NCBI GenBank assembly: GCA_019419505.1
Contig: DXZS01000021.1
Span: 18,954 to 82,953, forward strand
Source: Collinsella sp.
Lineage (GTDB): Bacteria; Actinomycetota; Coriobacteriia; Coriobacteriales; Coriobacteriaceae
Direction of reading: 5' to 3'
DNA: 64,000 nucleotides
Shown here: positions 40,088-48,628 of the stretch, one piece after another
How the letters are laid out: the number at the start of each line of letters is the position of its first letter
Numbering within the stretch: position 1 is the stretch's first letter
The notes under the pieces: model-generated
Told to the model about the DNA's origin: nothing
The model's input: only the letters and a program-made list of their open reading frames with translations
The model's database searches: none
Made by a program: the position numbers and the translations under genes

Positions 40088-42958
40088 TCACGCTCCCTGT
40101 GCGGCGAGCGCTGCGGTCAGGACGATGCCGGCAATCTTGGCCGCCTTGACGTCGTGTTTGTCGTAATCCTCCAAGGCCACCGAGATGGCGACCGTGGGTG
40201 AATCGTAAGGTGCAAAGCCAACGAACATCGAGTTGACGTTGGTGCCGCCGGTCTCGGCCGAGCCGGTCTTGCCGGCGACCTTGACGCCGGGGACCTGGGC
40301 ATCGGTGCCGGTACCGGACTGGACGACGGCGAGCATGGCCTGCTTGACCTGGTCGGCCGTGGCGGAGCTGACGGCCTGACCCAGCGAGCGGGACTGCGTG
40401 GTCTTGACCACAGTTCCGTCCGGGGCGAGTACCTGGGCTACAAAGTACGGGTCCATGACCACGCCACTGTTAGCGATGGCGGCGGCAATCACGGCGTTTT
40501 GCATGACGGTGGTCTGCGGGCCGGGCGTGTGGTCCATGCCGACAGGCTGGCCGGCGCCGGCCCAAGCGGTCTCCCACTCGGTCATGAGCGACGGGTCGGC
40601 CATGATGGAGGCCGCGGAGGTCAGGTCCTGGCCGAGCTTTTGGCCGTAGCCAAAGGCGTTGGCAAACTGCACGAGCGTGTTTGCGCCAACTTCGTTTGCC
40701 ACTTGGCCAAAGACGACGTTGGAAGACACGGCAAAGGCCTGCTGCAGGCTGATGGTGCCGTAGCTCTCGTTGGCATAGTTGGTGACCGGCGCGTTGCCGA
40801 TGTCCATGGAGCCGGGCGCCTGGTAGGTGCTGGTAAGGCTGGCGGTGCCGGTCTCGAGTGCCGCGGAAAGCGTAACGACCTTAAACGTGGAGCCCGGCGT
40901 GTACAGCGCGTCCATGGCGCGATTGTACATAGAGCCGTCCTCGCCGCCGCCCGCCTGCAGCAGGGCGTCGATGTTGGTGTTGTCGTAGGTGGGCGAGCTG
41001 GCACATGCGAGCACCGCGCCGGTACGCGGGTCGATGACCACTACAGCGCCCTTAAAGCCCTTGAGTGCCTGCTCGGCCGCCGTCTGGATGCGCGAGTCGA
41101 TGGTGAGCTTGGCGGTGTTGCCCGGCTGGGTCTGGCCCGCGAGCGACGCGATGGCGTTGTTCCAGCTGGAGTAGTCCTTAGAACCGGTGAGCGTGTCGTT
41201 CATGACACTCTCGATGGCGGTGGTGCCATACTGCTGGCTCACGTAGCCAACCACGTGCGCTGCCAGGTTGCCGTTGGGGTAGGAGCGTACGTAGGTGCCG
41301 TCCTCCTGCTGCAGCGACTCGGCCAGCGTCACGCCGTCGGACGTGATGATGGAACCGCGCTGGATGTACTTGGAGCGGGCGATAGTGTGGTTGTTGGTCG
41401 GCATATCCTGATAGTCCTTGGCCTTGATGACCTGGACATAGGTGAGGTTGCCGATAAGGATGGCGAACAGCGCCGTAAAGGCGAGCACCGCACGGGTTAG
41501 ACGGTTGGCGAGCGCAACGCGGCCGAGCACACCGGATTCAGGCGTGTCGAGCAGGCGACGGCGCATGCGCGAGCCGACGGAATGGCTGCCGCTGCCGTAG
41601 GAAGACGAGGTGGCAAAGCGCGTGCCCGTCGGGGCGGCGGCAGATGCGACCTGATCATCGGTGATGGCAGCCATGGTGCCGGTGCCGGTAAGCTCGGCCT
41701 CGCGTCCGGTCGCCTCGTCACCGGCGCGCAGCAGGAGCGCGACGATGATAAAGCTCGCCAGCAGCGAGGAACCGCCCTGGCTCATAAAGGGCAGGGTGAC
41801 GCCGGTCAGCGGGATCAGGCGGGTAACGCCGCCCACGATCAAAAAGGCCTGGAAGCTGATGGCGGCCGTAAGGCCCGTGGCGCTAAAGGCGGCGAGGTCG
41901 GATTTAGCGCGGGCAGCCGTGGTGAGGCCACGCACGGCAAAGAGCATAAACAGGATGAGCACGGCGCCGCCGCCCAAAAGGCCCATCTCCTCGCCGATGG
42001 CAGAGAAGATAAAGTCGGACTCGACGACAGGGATGTTGTTGGCCATGCCGTTGCCGATACCAACACCGACCAGACCGCCATCGGCAAGCGAGAAGAGCGA
42101 CTGGACGATCTGGTAGCCCTGGCCCTGGGCGTCCTTAAACGGATCGACCCAAACTTGGAAGCGCACCTGAACGTGCGACAGGAACTTGTAGGCGCCCACG
42201 GCGCCGACGGCCAAGAGCGCAAGGCCGATAACGACATACGAGAATCGACCCGTGGCAACGTAGAGCATCAGCAAGAAGATGGTGTAGAACAGCACGGCCG
42301 AACCCAGGTCGCGTTCGAAGACGACAACGAGTAGGCACACGCCCCACACGGCAAACAGCGGCAGCAGCAGTCGCAGGCGAGGGATCTTAAAGCCTAGGAT
42401 CTTGCGGTTGGAGATGGAGAGCAGCTCGCGGTTCTCGGCCAGGTACCCGGCCAGGAACAGCACGATAAAGACCTTGGCGAACTCGCCGGGCTGGATGGTA
42501 AAGCCCGCGATGCGAATCCACAGCTTGGAGCCCGAGATCGTGGTGCCGATAAAGATAGGCAGCATCAGCAGAATGATGCCGATAATGCCAAAGGTGTACT
42601 TGTAGCGCATGACTACGTCGAGGTTCTTAACCAACGCGAGCGTTCCCACCATGAGCGCCACCGAGACAAACAGGATGATGAGCTGTGAGATGGCGAGAGC
42701 GGGGGCGAGACGCGTCACGAACGTGATGCCGATGCCCGAAAGCACAAAGACAATGGGCAGGATAGCGGGGTCGGCACCGGGCGCCAAGATGCGCACGGCA
42801 ATGTGGGCCGCGGCAAAGGCGGCAAAGAGGCCGATCGGTACGGCGAGCGTCTCAAAGGAGATGGCAGCGCCCGCGGTGAGGACGTACATCGCATACAGTA
42901 GGATGACGGGGAACGCCGAGGCGATGAGCAAGAGCAGCTCGGTGTTGCGGCGACTCAT
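40088..42958 (-). CDS. Fused SEDS glycosyltransferase (FtsW/RodA) and class B penicillin-binding protein
   Basis: 956 residues. N-terminal ~430: polytopic SEDS protein with PGEFAKVFIVLFLAGYLAENR, FERDLGSAVLFY, GNGMANNIPVVESDFIFSAIGEEMG and PLTGVTLPFMSQGGSSLLASF. After a ~65-residue linker comes a second transmembrane start (LTRAVLAFTALFAILIGNLTYVQVIKA) and a transpeptidase domain with catalytic PGSTFK (about 690), SSN and GKTGSAE (about 895). One polypeptide thus joins glycan polymerase and crosslinker, normally two proteins (RodA/PbpA). Start MSRRNTE follows GGGAG. Confidence 0.94.
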   Translation of the reverse strand: MSRRNTELLLLIASAFPVILLYAMYVLTAGAAISFETLAVPIGLFAAFAAAHIAVRILAPGADPAILPIVFVLSGIGITFVTRLAPALAISQLIILFVSVALMVGTLALVKNLDVVMRYKYTFGIIGIILLMLPIFIGTTISGSKLWIRIAGFTIQPGEFAKVFIVLFLAGYLAENRELLSISNRKILGFKIPRLRLLLPLFAVWGVCLLVVVFERDLGSAVLFYTIFLLMLYVATGRFSYVVIGLALLAVGAVGAYKFLSHVQVRFQVWVDPFKDAQGQGYQIVQSLFSLADGGLVGVGIGNGMANNIPVVESDFIFSAIGEEMGLLGGGAVLILFMLFAVRGLTTAARAKSDLAAFSATGLTAAISFQAFLIVGGVTRLIPLTGVTLPFMSQGGSSLLASFIIVALLLRAGDEATGREAELTGTGTMAAITDDQVASAAAPTGTRFATSSSYGSGSHSVGSRMRRRLLDTPESGVLGRVALANRLTRAVLAFTALFAILIGNLTYVQVIKAKDYQDMPTNNHTIARSKYIQRGSIITSDGVTLAESLQQEDGTYVRSYPNGNLAAHVVGYVSQQYGTTAIESVMNDTLTGSKDYSSWNNAIASLAGQTQPGNTAKLTIDSRIQTAAEQALKGFKGAVVVIDPRTGAVLACASSPTYDNTNIDALLQAGGGEDGSMYNRAMDALYTPGSTFKVVTLSAALETGTASLTSTYQAPGSMDIGNAPVTNYANESYGTISLQQAFAVSSNVVFGQVANEVGANTLVQFANAFGYGQKLGQDLTSAASIMADPSLMTEWETAWAGAGQPVGMDHTPGPQTTVMQNAVIAAAIANSGVVMDPYFVAQVLAPDGTVVKTTQSRSLGQAVSSATADQVKQAMLAVVQSGTGTDAQVPGVKVAGKTGSAETGGTNVNSMFVGFAPYDSPTVAISVALEDYDKHDVKAAKIAGIVLTAALAAQGA

Positions 42959-42974
42959 AAGCGGCACTCCCTTT

Positions 42975-44909
42975 CTAGTTCTTTTCGGAGGCTTCGGCCT
43001 CGGCGGACTGTTCGGCGGTTTTCTCGGAATCTGATTCGGAGGTCGATCCCTGATTGGTGTTGTCGCGAATCGTTTGCGCGTCGATCACCTGGCGGGTCTG
43101 CTCCTCGTCGATCTGGTGGCGGTACTTGGATATCGTGTCCTGCGCATCGTCGACACTTGTTTGCGGAATGCCCGCCTTGAGGCGGTTTTGCGTGTCTTCG
43201 GGCAGGTCGGACAGCTTAATACTGGTTTCGCTTTCGAGCCAGTGAAGCTTGAGTCCGAGCGGCTTGCCGGGCAGGCCGCGCCAGACGGCGACATTGCCCT
43301 GGTGGGTACCCAGGTAGTACGAGCCGGTGACACCCGTGTAGGCCCAGATGCCAGCTGCCAGCACAAAGACGAGGGCCAGGATGGCGGCGATAGTAATGTT
43401 GCGGCGACGCACGCGTTGCGCCTCGCGCATAACGCCATCGTCAACCAGGTCAACGACTACTACGGTCACGTTGTCGTGGCCGCCGGCGGCAAGCGCCGCG
43501 TCCACTAGGTTGTCGACGCAGATTTGCGCGGTTGAGGACTGCGTGGCGATGTTCTCGATATCGCTATCAGGAATCATGCTCGAAAGGCCGTCAGAGCAAA
43601 GGATCAGGCGGTCGCCTTCCTCGATATGCAGAGTGAAGTGGTCGGCATACATGGCGGGGTCCGAGCCCAGCGCACGGGTGATGACCGAGCGGTTGGGGTG
43701 GACGCGAGCCTCGTCTGCCGTAATCTCGCCGGCGTCCACGAGCTCCTCCACGTAGGAGTGGTCGCGGGTCACGCGGATGAGCGTGCCCTCGTGGAGCAGG
43801 TAGGCGCGAGAGTCACCCACGTGGGCGATGGCGAGCGTGTCGTTTTCGATATAGGCGCAAGTGGCTGTGCAGCCCATGCCGGGCTTGCCCAGGCCGTTCA
43901 GGGCCGCCTCGATTACGGCGGCGTTGGCTGCCTCGACGGCTGCGGCCAGGCGTGCTGCGTCGGCGGACTGCGGGGCCGTCTTGGCAATAGTCTCGACGGC
44001 GATGGAAGAGGCTACCTCGCCGGCGGCGTGACCGCCCATGCCGTCGCATACGCAAAAGAGCGGCGACTGCACCAGGTAGGAATCCTCATTGTGCGGGCGT
44101 ACGCAGCCAACGTCAGAGCGGGCGCCCCACATGAGTTGCGTGGTGGTGCCGGCATCATAGGTCGAGTCGGTCTCGATGCGCTCCTCGGTCAGGGGCTCAA
44201 AGCTCATGGTCGAGCCGGGGTCTTTGAGCTTGGCCTCAACGGCGGCAACGTCGATCTCGGCTGTGTCACCGGGAGAGACGGTGTCGGTCTCGGCGTTTGA
44301 TTCGGAATCGCCGGTGTCCGGGGAGCCGGGCTCTGCGGACGCGCAGGCGATCGACTCGTCGTCTTGCGGGCTGACGTCTATAGGCTCGGGCGTCGCAAAG
44401 TGCGACGGCGCGGGTGTGCTTTGCGACTGGGCGGCGGGCTCGGCCACGGCATCGGACTCGCTTGCGGGCGCAGGCTGCGGGGCCTTGGGTGCGGGGCCGT
44501 CCTCGGGGGATGGCCCCGCCTCGGGCGCCGGCGTAGACGCGGGCGCAACCTCGGATGCCGGGGCTATGGGAAACGCCGGCGCGGCGGGTTCGGGTGCCGC
44601 AAACACCGCAGCGCTCTCGTTGATTGCCGCGGCGACGGGCTCTGCAAAGTGAGCCGGCGCCGGGGTTGCTTCGGGCGCTGTGGGCTGTTCCGCAGCATGT
44701 GCGCCGATGGGCGCCGCTACGGCATCCTCTTCGCCCTCGTTATCGGCGAGATCCGAAATATCATGCGTTACATGCGAAAGAGGCAGGGAGAACACGGTGT
44801 CCTCGGGCTCCACGGGTGTGGAGTCCGCCGGAGCGGCGTGGGCCGGCGCAGCTGTGGCGGCGGCCGGTGCCTCGGTCATAGTTGCGGACTTGTTCTCCTC
44901 GTCGATCAT
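42975..44909 (-). CDS. PP2C-family Ser/Thr phosphatase with long N-terminal extension and TM tail
   Basis: 644 residues. The first ~255 are Ala/Pro/Glu-rich and disordered, much longer than in typical PstP. PP2C domain (about 260-500): RSDVGCVRPHNEDSY, CDGMGGHAAGE, HVGDSRAYL, DHSYVEELVDAGEI, ILCSDGLSSMI and GGHDNVTVVVVDL. A transmembrane helix (ITIAAILALVFVLAAGIWAY) near 520 is followed by an extracellular acidic tail. It probably reverses PknB phosphorylation. The start overlaps the FhaB stop (ATGA). Confidence 0.94.
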   Translation of the reverse strand: MIDEENKSATMTEAPAAATAAPAHAAPADSTPVEPEDTVFSLPLSHVTHDISDLADNEGEEDAVAAPIGAHAAEQPTAPEATPAPAHFAEPVAAAINESAAVFAAPEPAAPAFPIAPASEVAPASTPAPEAGPSPEDGPAPKAPQPAPASESDAVAEPAAQSQSTPAPSHFATPEPIDVSPQDDESIACASAEPGSPDTGDSESNAETDTVSPGDTAEIDVAAVEAKLKDPGSTMSFEPLTEERIETDSTYDAGTTTQLMWGARSDVGCVRPHNEDSYLVQSPLFCVCDGMGGHAAGEVASSIAVETIAKTAPQSADAARLAAAVEAANAAVIEAALNGLGKPGMGCTATCAYIENDTLAIAHVGDSRAYLLHEGTLIRVTRDHSYVEELVDAGEITADEARVHPNRSVITRALGSDPAMYADHFTLHIEEGDRLILCSDGLSSMIPDSDIENIATQSSTAQICVDNLVDAALAAGGHDNVTVVVVDLVDDGVMREAQRVRRRNITIAAILALVFVLAAGIWAYTGVTGSYYLGTHQGNVAVWRGLPGKPLGLKLHWLESETSIKLSDLPEDTQNRLKAGIPQTSVDDAQDTISKYRHQIDEEQTRQVIDAQTIRDNTNQGSTSESDSEKTAEQSAEAEASEKN

Positions 44910-45322
44910 CGACGGTTCACCTTCATGACCACATCGCCAATCTGGACTTCGTCGCCCTCGCGCAGCGTTGCAGGCTCCACAAGCTGGCGGCCGTTGACGA
45001 GCGTGCCGTTAAGCGAGTTGAGGTCCTCGATGATGAGCGCCGGGCCCTGCAGCGAAAAGCGCGCATGCGAGGCCGAGACGAACGGTTCGTTGATGCAGAT
45101 GTCCGAAGATGGCGAGCGACCAACGATGACGGGGCCGAGCATGTCTACGTGGATGCCACGGATGCCGCGCGGGCCCTTGTCCACATCGATCGTCCAGATA
45201 GCCGAGTCGCGGCGCTGTCCGCGCACAAGTCCCACGCCGGTCTTCATGACGGCGAACAGGAAGATATAGAGCAGGGCGACCAGGACGATGCGGCCTGCAA
45301 AAAGGACGATATCGATGTTCAT
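44906..45322 (-). CDS. FHA-domain membrane protein (FhaB/FipA-like)
   Basis: 138 residues. N-terminal membrane helix (IVLFAGRIVLVALLYIFLFAVMKTG) then an FHA domain with VIVGRSPSSDICINEPFVSASHARF and EDLNSLNGTLVNG, the Gly-Arg, Ser-x-x-His and Asn residues that bind phosphothreonine. In mycobacteria the equivalent FipA/FhaB links PknA/B to FtsZ and FtsQ. It starts 6 bp after FhaA. Confidence 0.93.
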   Translation of the reverse strand: MNIDIVLFAGRIVLVALLYIFLFAVMKTGVGLVRGQRRDSAIWTIDVDKGPRGIRGIHVDMLGPVIVGRSPSSDICINEPFVSASHARFSLQGPALIIEDLNSLNGTLVNGRQLVEPATLREGDEVQIGDVVMKVNRR

Positions 45323-45328
45323 AAGCGA

Positions 45329-46342
45329 CTATCCCCTAAATTCAAAGGTGCTCAGGCCAAACGTCAGCAGATCGCCGTTGCGCAGCGGGCAGCGCGTAAT
45401 GCGGCGGTTGTTGACGAGCGTGCCGTTGGTGGAATTGAGGTCCTCGATCGACCAGTCCGAACCGGTAAAGGTGAGCTGGGCGTGACGGCGCGACACGTTG
45501 GGGTCGCGCAGGGCGATGTCCGAAACCGAACGCTCGCGACCGATGGTCACCTGTGCGGAGGTGATGCTATGGCTCTCGCCGCTCACGACGTCGACGAGCT
45601 GGGCGAGTGGGCGCTGCGGGGCGCGAGTGCTTGCCATGTTGGAGGCGATGCCGGCTGCGGCGCCTAGGCCCACGGCGGCACCGGTCGCGGCGGCTCCGCC
45701 CATGCCGGCAAGCGCGTCGCGCGAGACGGTCTGCGGCACCGGGATGGGTGCGGCGGCGGGGTCGGGGACACTAGGCGCGAAGGGATCTGCCGTGGCAAGC
45801 GGGTCGGGAGCGGCGGCGCGAGGCGTTGGCTGCTGCTGGGGCATGGCGGCGGGGCGCTGCTGCTGCGGGGCAGCAAATTGCTGCTGGCCGGCGCGCGGGG
45901 CGCTGGCGGCGCGGCTTGCGGCCGAGTTGTTCTGTCCCAGGCCGTTTTGGTAGGCGCGCTCTTCCTCGTACAGGCGGCCGAGCGTGGGCGCATCGACGTT
46001 CTCGGCAAAGACCGAGAACTTGCCGGCGCGCAGCTGCGGATCGATCATAAAGCGCACGAGGGGCTCGCCGACAAAGACATAGCGGCGCTTTTCGGCCTGC
46101 GCTTTCACAAACTCGCGGACCTCGCGCGAAAGCTCGGGGTAGAACGGGGCGAGCATGGGATCGTCGTCGGCGGCGATCAGGATGGTATAGAGTGCCGGCG
46201 CCGTGTTGACGCCATTGATCACCAGAGTCTGATCCTCCATGTCGCGAGCGGCCTGCTTGGCAAGCTTCTTAAAGGAGAACGGGGCACGGGTGGCACCGAA
46301 GATGCCGGCCACGTGGTCCTCGAAGATGTTCAGGAAGTTCAC
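45329..46342 (-). CDS. fhaA: FhaA-like protein (DUF3662 and FHA domains)
   Basis: 337 residues. N-terminal DUF3662 domain (1-~125: MNFLNIFEDHVAGIFGATRAPFSFKKLAKQAARDM), a Gln/Pro/Ala-rich linker (about 130-230), and a C-terminal FHA domain with VTIGRERSVSDIALRDPNVSRRHAQL and EDLNSTNGTLVNNRR. FhaA binds phosphorylated MviN and PknB substrates in mycobacteria, restraining peptidoglycan synthesis. Its start overlaps the kinase stop by 4 bp. Confidence 0.94.
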   Translation of the reverse strand: MNFLNIFEDHVAGIFGATRAPFSFKKLAKQAARDMEDQTLVINGVNTAPALYTILIAADDDPMLAPFYPELSREVREFVKAQAEKRRYVFVGEPLVRFMIDPQLRAGKFSVFAENVDAPTLGRLYEEERAYQNGLGQNNSAASRAASAPRAGQQQFAAPQQQRPAAMPQQQPTPRAAAPDPLATADPFAPSVPDPAAAPIPVPQTVSRDALAGMGGAAATGAAVGLGAAAGIASNMASTRAPQRPLAQLVDVVSGESHSITSAQVTIGRERSVSDIALRDPNVSRRHAQLTFTGSDWSIEDLNSTNGTLVNNRRITRCPLRNGDLLTFGLSTFEFRG

Positions 46343-48192
46343 GAAAGATCACTCTCCGTATAGGTTCTTTGGTATCCGAGCAAATATAGGCATATCCCAA
46401 CGATTATAGAGGATAGGGTTCCCGCAACTGCCGCCTTGGCGGCGACCGCGGCTGCAAGGCTGGCAATTTCCATATGGTGTGCAAGACAGGATGCCGCTGC
46501 GCAGCCGATGCCGGTGACGGCGATGGCGGCGATGGCGGCAAGGTTTGAGCCCTGGTCGGCACGCTTGGCATGGGCATTGAGCAGCGCAGATGACGCTGCG
46601 GCAGTTGTCGCGACCAGCACAAAGGCAGCCCAAAGGAGTGGGTCTTCCAGCGCTGCGGCAACGTTACCGAGCCCCAGCACGCCTCCGGCTGAAAGCGCGA
46701 CCGTGGCCAGACGGGCAAAAAGCGCGCCCATGCCCGTTGCCGCGGCGGCGCTTGCCGGGCCGAGCCAAAATGATGCGACGCCGGCGGCGACCCCAGCTGC
46801 CAGGAAGGTGTTGCCGGTCAGACAGCCAAGCGCGAGTGCACAGGTGAGCGCGGCGCTCGCGGCAGCCTCGGTGCGACCCCAGGCGATCCACCAACCGGAC
46901 ATGGCAGCGGCAAAGATCACCGCGACGGGCAACATCGACAGGATGCCCTGCGCCTGCATGGTGGCGTTGGCCATGAGCACCAAAAAGCCCACAGCCGAGA
47001 TGGCCGAGCCAATCTGGGGGGCCAGGCCAGCCGCCGCTCCGATCGCGATGGCCGCAATGACCAGGCCGGGAAGCGCCGCGACCCCGGCCGTTTGCATCAG
47101 CAAAAAGCTAAAGGTGCCGCACGTTAGCGCCGAGATAGCGTGCATGGTGTAGTCGCGCGCATGGCTCCAGCGCGTGCCCGCCCAGCCGAGCGCGGGGTCG
47201 ACCTCGATGGCGTCGTCCTCGTAGTACGACGGCTCGATATCGTCGAGCTCTTGCTCGTCATCCGAAAGCTCGCCAACCATTTGCTCCAGACTGCGACGGC
47301 CCTCGCGCACGCTGCCCAGACCGGCAAGGAGTTGGTCGCAAAATGCCTCGATGCTGTTGGGGCGGTCCTGCGGCATGGGGGAGAGCGCGCTCATGAGCGC
47401 GGCCTCGGCTCCCGGGGGAAAGTGTGGTATCAGCTCGCTGGGATAGGTGGCGCCGCCGATGATGCGGTCGAGCGAGTCGGCGGGCGTGGCCGCCATAAAG
47501 GGAGCGCTGCCGCACAAGCCCTCATAGATAACGCAGGCAAGGGCAAAGACATCGGCGCGTTCGTCGACCGTGCCGGTCTCGATATCGAGCTGCTCGGGCG
47601 GCATGTAGCCGATGGTGCCGCCGCGCGAGCCGCCAAAGCCACCGGCGGACGACAGTCGCGCCATGCCAAAGTCGGTGAGCTTTACATTGCCCGAGTGGTC
47701 GATGAGCACGTTGGCGGGCTTAATGTCCAGGTGGAGTACGCCATTGCTATGGGCGAAGGTGAGCGCCTGGCCCAGGGCATCGGCAATGGCCGCGGCCTCG
47801 TCAAAGGTGAGCGAGTGGCCGTCCACGCGATGCAAAAACTCGGCCAGCGACATACCGTCGACATACTCCATGACCAGGTAGGCATAGGCGGTGTCATGCG
47901 TAAAGTCGATGACCTGCACGATATTGGGATGTTGAAGCATGGCGGCAGTGTGCGCCTCGCGCAGGACATCCATGATGTCGCTGGCGGGCATGCCGGCACC
48001 GTTGATAAGGGGGATGCGCTTAATGGCGACGCGGCGGCGCAGGTGCGTGTCGCGGCAGATCTCGATGGAGCCAAAACCGCCGGTCGCAAGCGTCTCGAGC
48101 GGCTGGTACCGCTTGAGCAGCTCGCGAGAGCTGGTGCCCTCCAAAGGAACGTCCGGCGAGAACCGGGCGGTATGTTGCGAGAAAAGCGGCAT
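46339..48192 (-). CDS. Ser/Thr protein kinase with polytopic membrane C terminus
   Basis: 617 residues from MPLFSQHTARF, with GAGGGTTGGCC upstream. Kinase domain (about 27-290): ATGGFGSIEI, VAIKRI, HLDIKPANVLI (Leu in place of the usual Arg of HRD), DFGMAR, GTIGYMPPEQ. An acidic linker leads to about nine hydrophobic segments (about 375-610). No PASTA domain. As first gene of the six-gene operon it occupies the place of PknA. The loss of the HRD arginine suggests it may not need activation-loop phosphorylation. Confidence 0.88.
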   Translation of the reverse strand: MPLFSQHTARFSPDVPLEGTSSRELLKRYQPLETLATGGFGSIEICRDTHLRRRVAIKRIPLINGAGMPASDIMDVLREAHTAAMLQHPNIVQVIDFTHDTAYAYLVMEYVDGMSLAEFLHRVDGHSLTFDEAAAIADALGQALTFAHSNGVLHLDIKPANVLIDHSGNVKLTDFGMARLSSAGGFGGSRGGTIGYMPPEQLDIETGTVDERADVFALACVIYEGLCGSAPFMAATPADSLDRIIGGATYPSELIPHFPPGAEAALMSALSPMPQDRPNSIEAFCDQLLAGLGSVREGRRSLEQMVGELSDDEQELDDIEPSYYEDDAIEVDPALGWAGTRWSHARDYTMHAISALTCGTFSFLLMQTAGVAALPGLVIAAIAIGAAAGLAPQIGSAISAVGFLVLMANATMQAQGILSMLPVAVIFAAAMSGWWIAWGRTEAAASAALTCALALGCLTGNTFLAAGVAAGVASFWLGPASAAAATGMGALFARLATVALSAGGVLGLGNVAAALEDPLLWAAFVLVATTAAASSALLNAHAKRADQGSNLAAIAAIAVTGIGCAAASCLAHHMEIASLAAAVAAKAAVAGTLSSIIVGICLYLLGYQRTYTESDLS

Positions 48193-48628
48193 GGCCAACC
48201 CTCGTGCGTTTAAAGTTCGTTTGCGAGCGGCGGGCGCGGAGCCGAGCCATTCGCGGTGGCATAGTTGCTGCCAGTGTAGCACGCTCGGGCAGATGGCGAG
48301 GAAACGGGGATGAGGTGGTCCGATCGATTCGGGCCGTTTCGGCTCGTTCGGAAAGCGCACCCCAGTTTCAGCCAAATAATGGGATGCGCCTTCCAAATGG
48401 GGTGGGCTGCGGAAACTGCATCCCAGAATATTGCCCTGGAACGGGATGCGCTTTCCGAACCGGCGTCTAAAAGGAAACCGCATCCCGCTTTGATGTGGGG
48501 ACTGCGAACAAAAGCCGGACCGTGATCTGGCGCGGATTGGAGTTCGCCTGAATCATTGATGCTGGCTGGTGTGAGAACAGAGATAAACGAGCGGCTCGAG
48601 CGATATAATGACACGCTATGGAGGCCAT
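48193..48628. other. Intergenic region between divergent kinase and LuxR-type genes
   Basis: 436 bp. No gene was found. It holds the 5-copy alternating repeat array (48349-48486) and, outside it, presumably the promoter of the six-gene operon at the left and that of the LuxR gene at the right. Confidence 0.65.
48349..48486. repeat. Alternating 15-bp palindromic repeat array, locus 3 (5 copies)
   Basis: Copies start at 48349, 48381, 48410, 48443 and 48472 in strictly alternating orientation (CGGAAA..CACCCC, GGGATGCGCCTTCCA, CGGAAACTGCATCCC, GGGATGCGCTTTCCG, AGGAAACCGCATCCC). Centre steps are 32, 29, 33 and 29 bp, the same two-step rhythm as at 23.8 kb. Confidence 0.85.
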
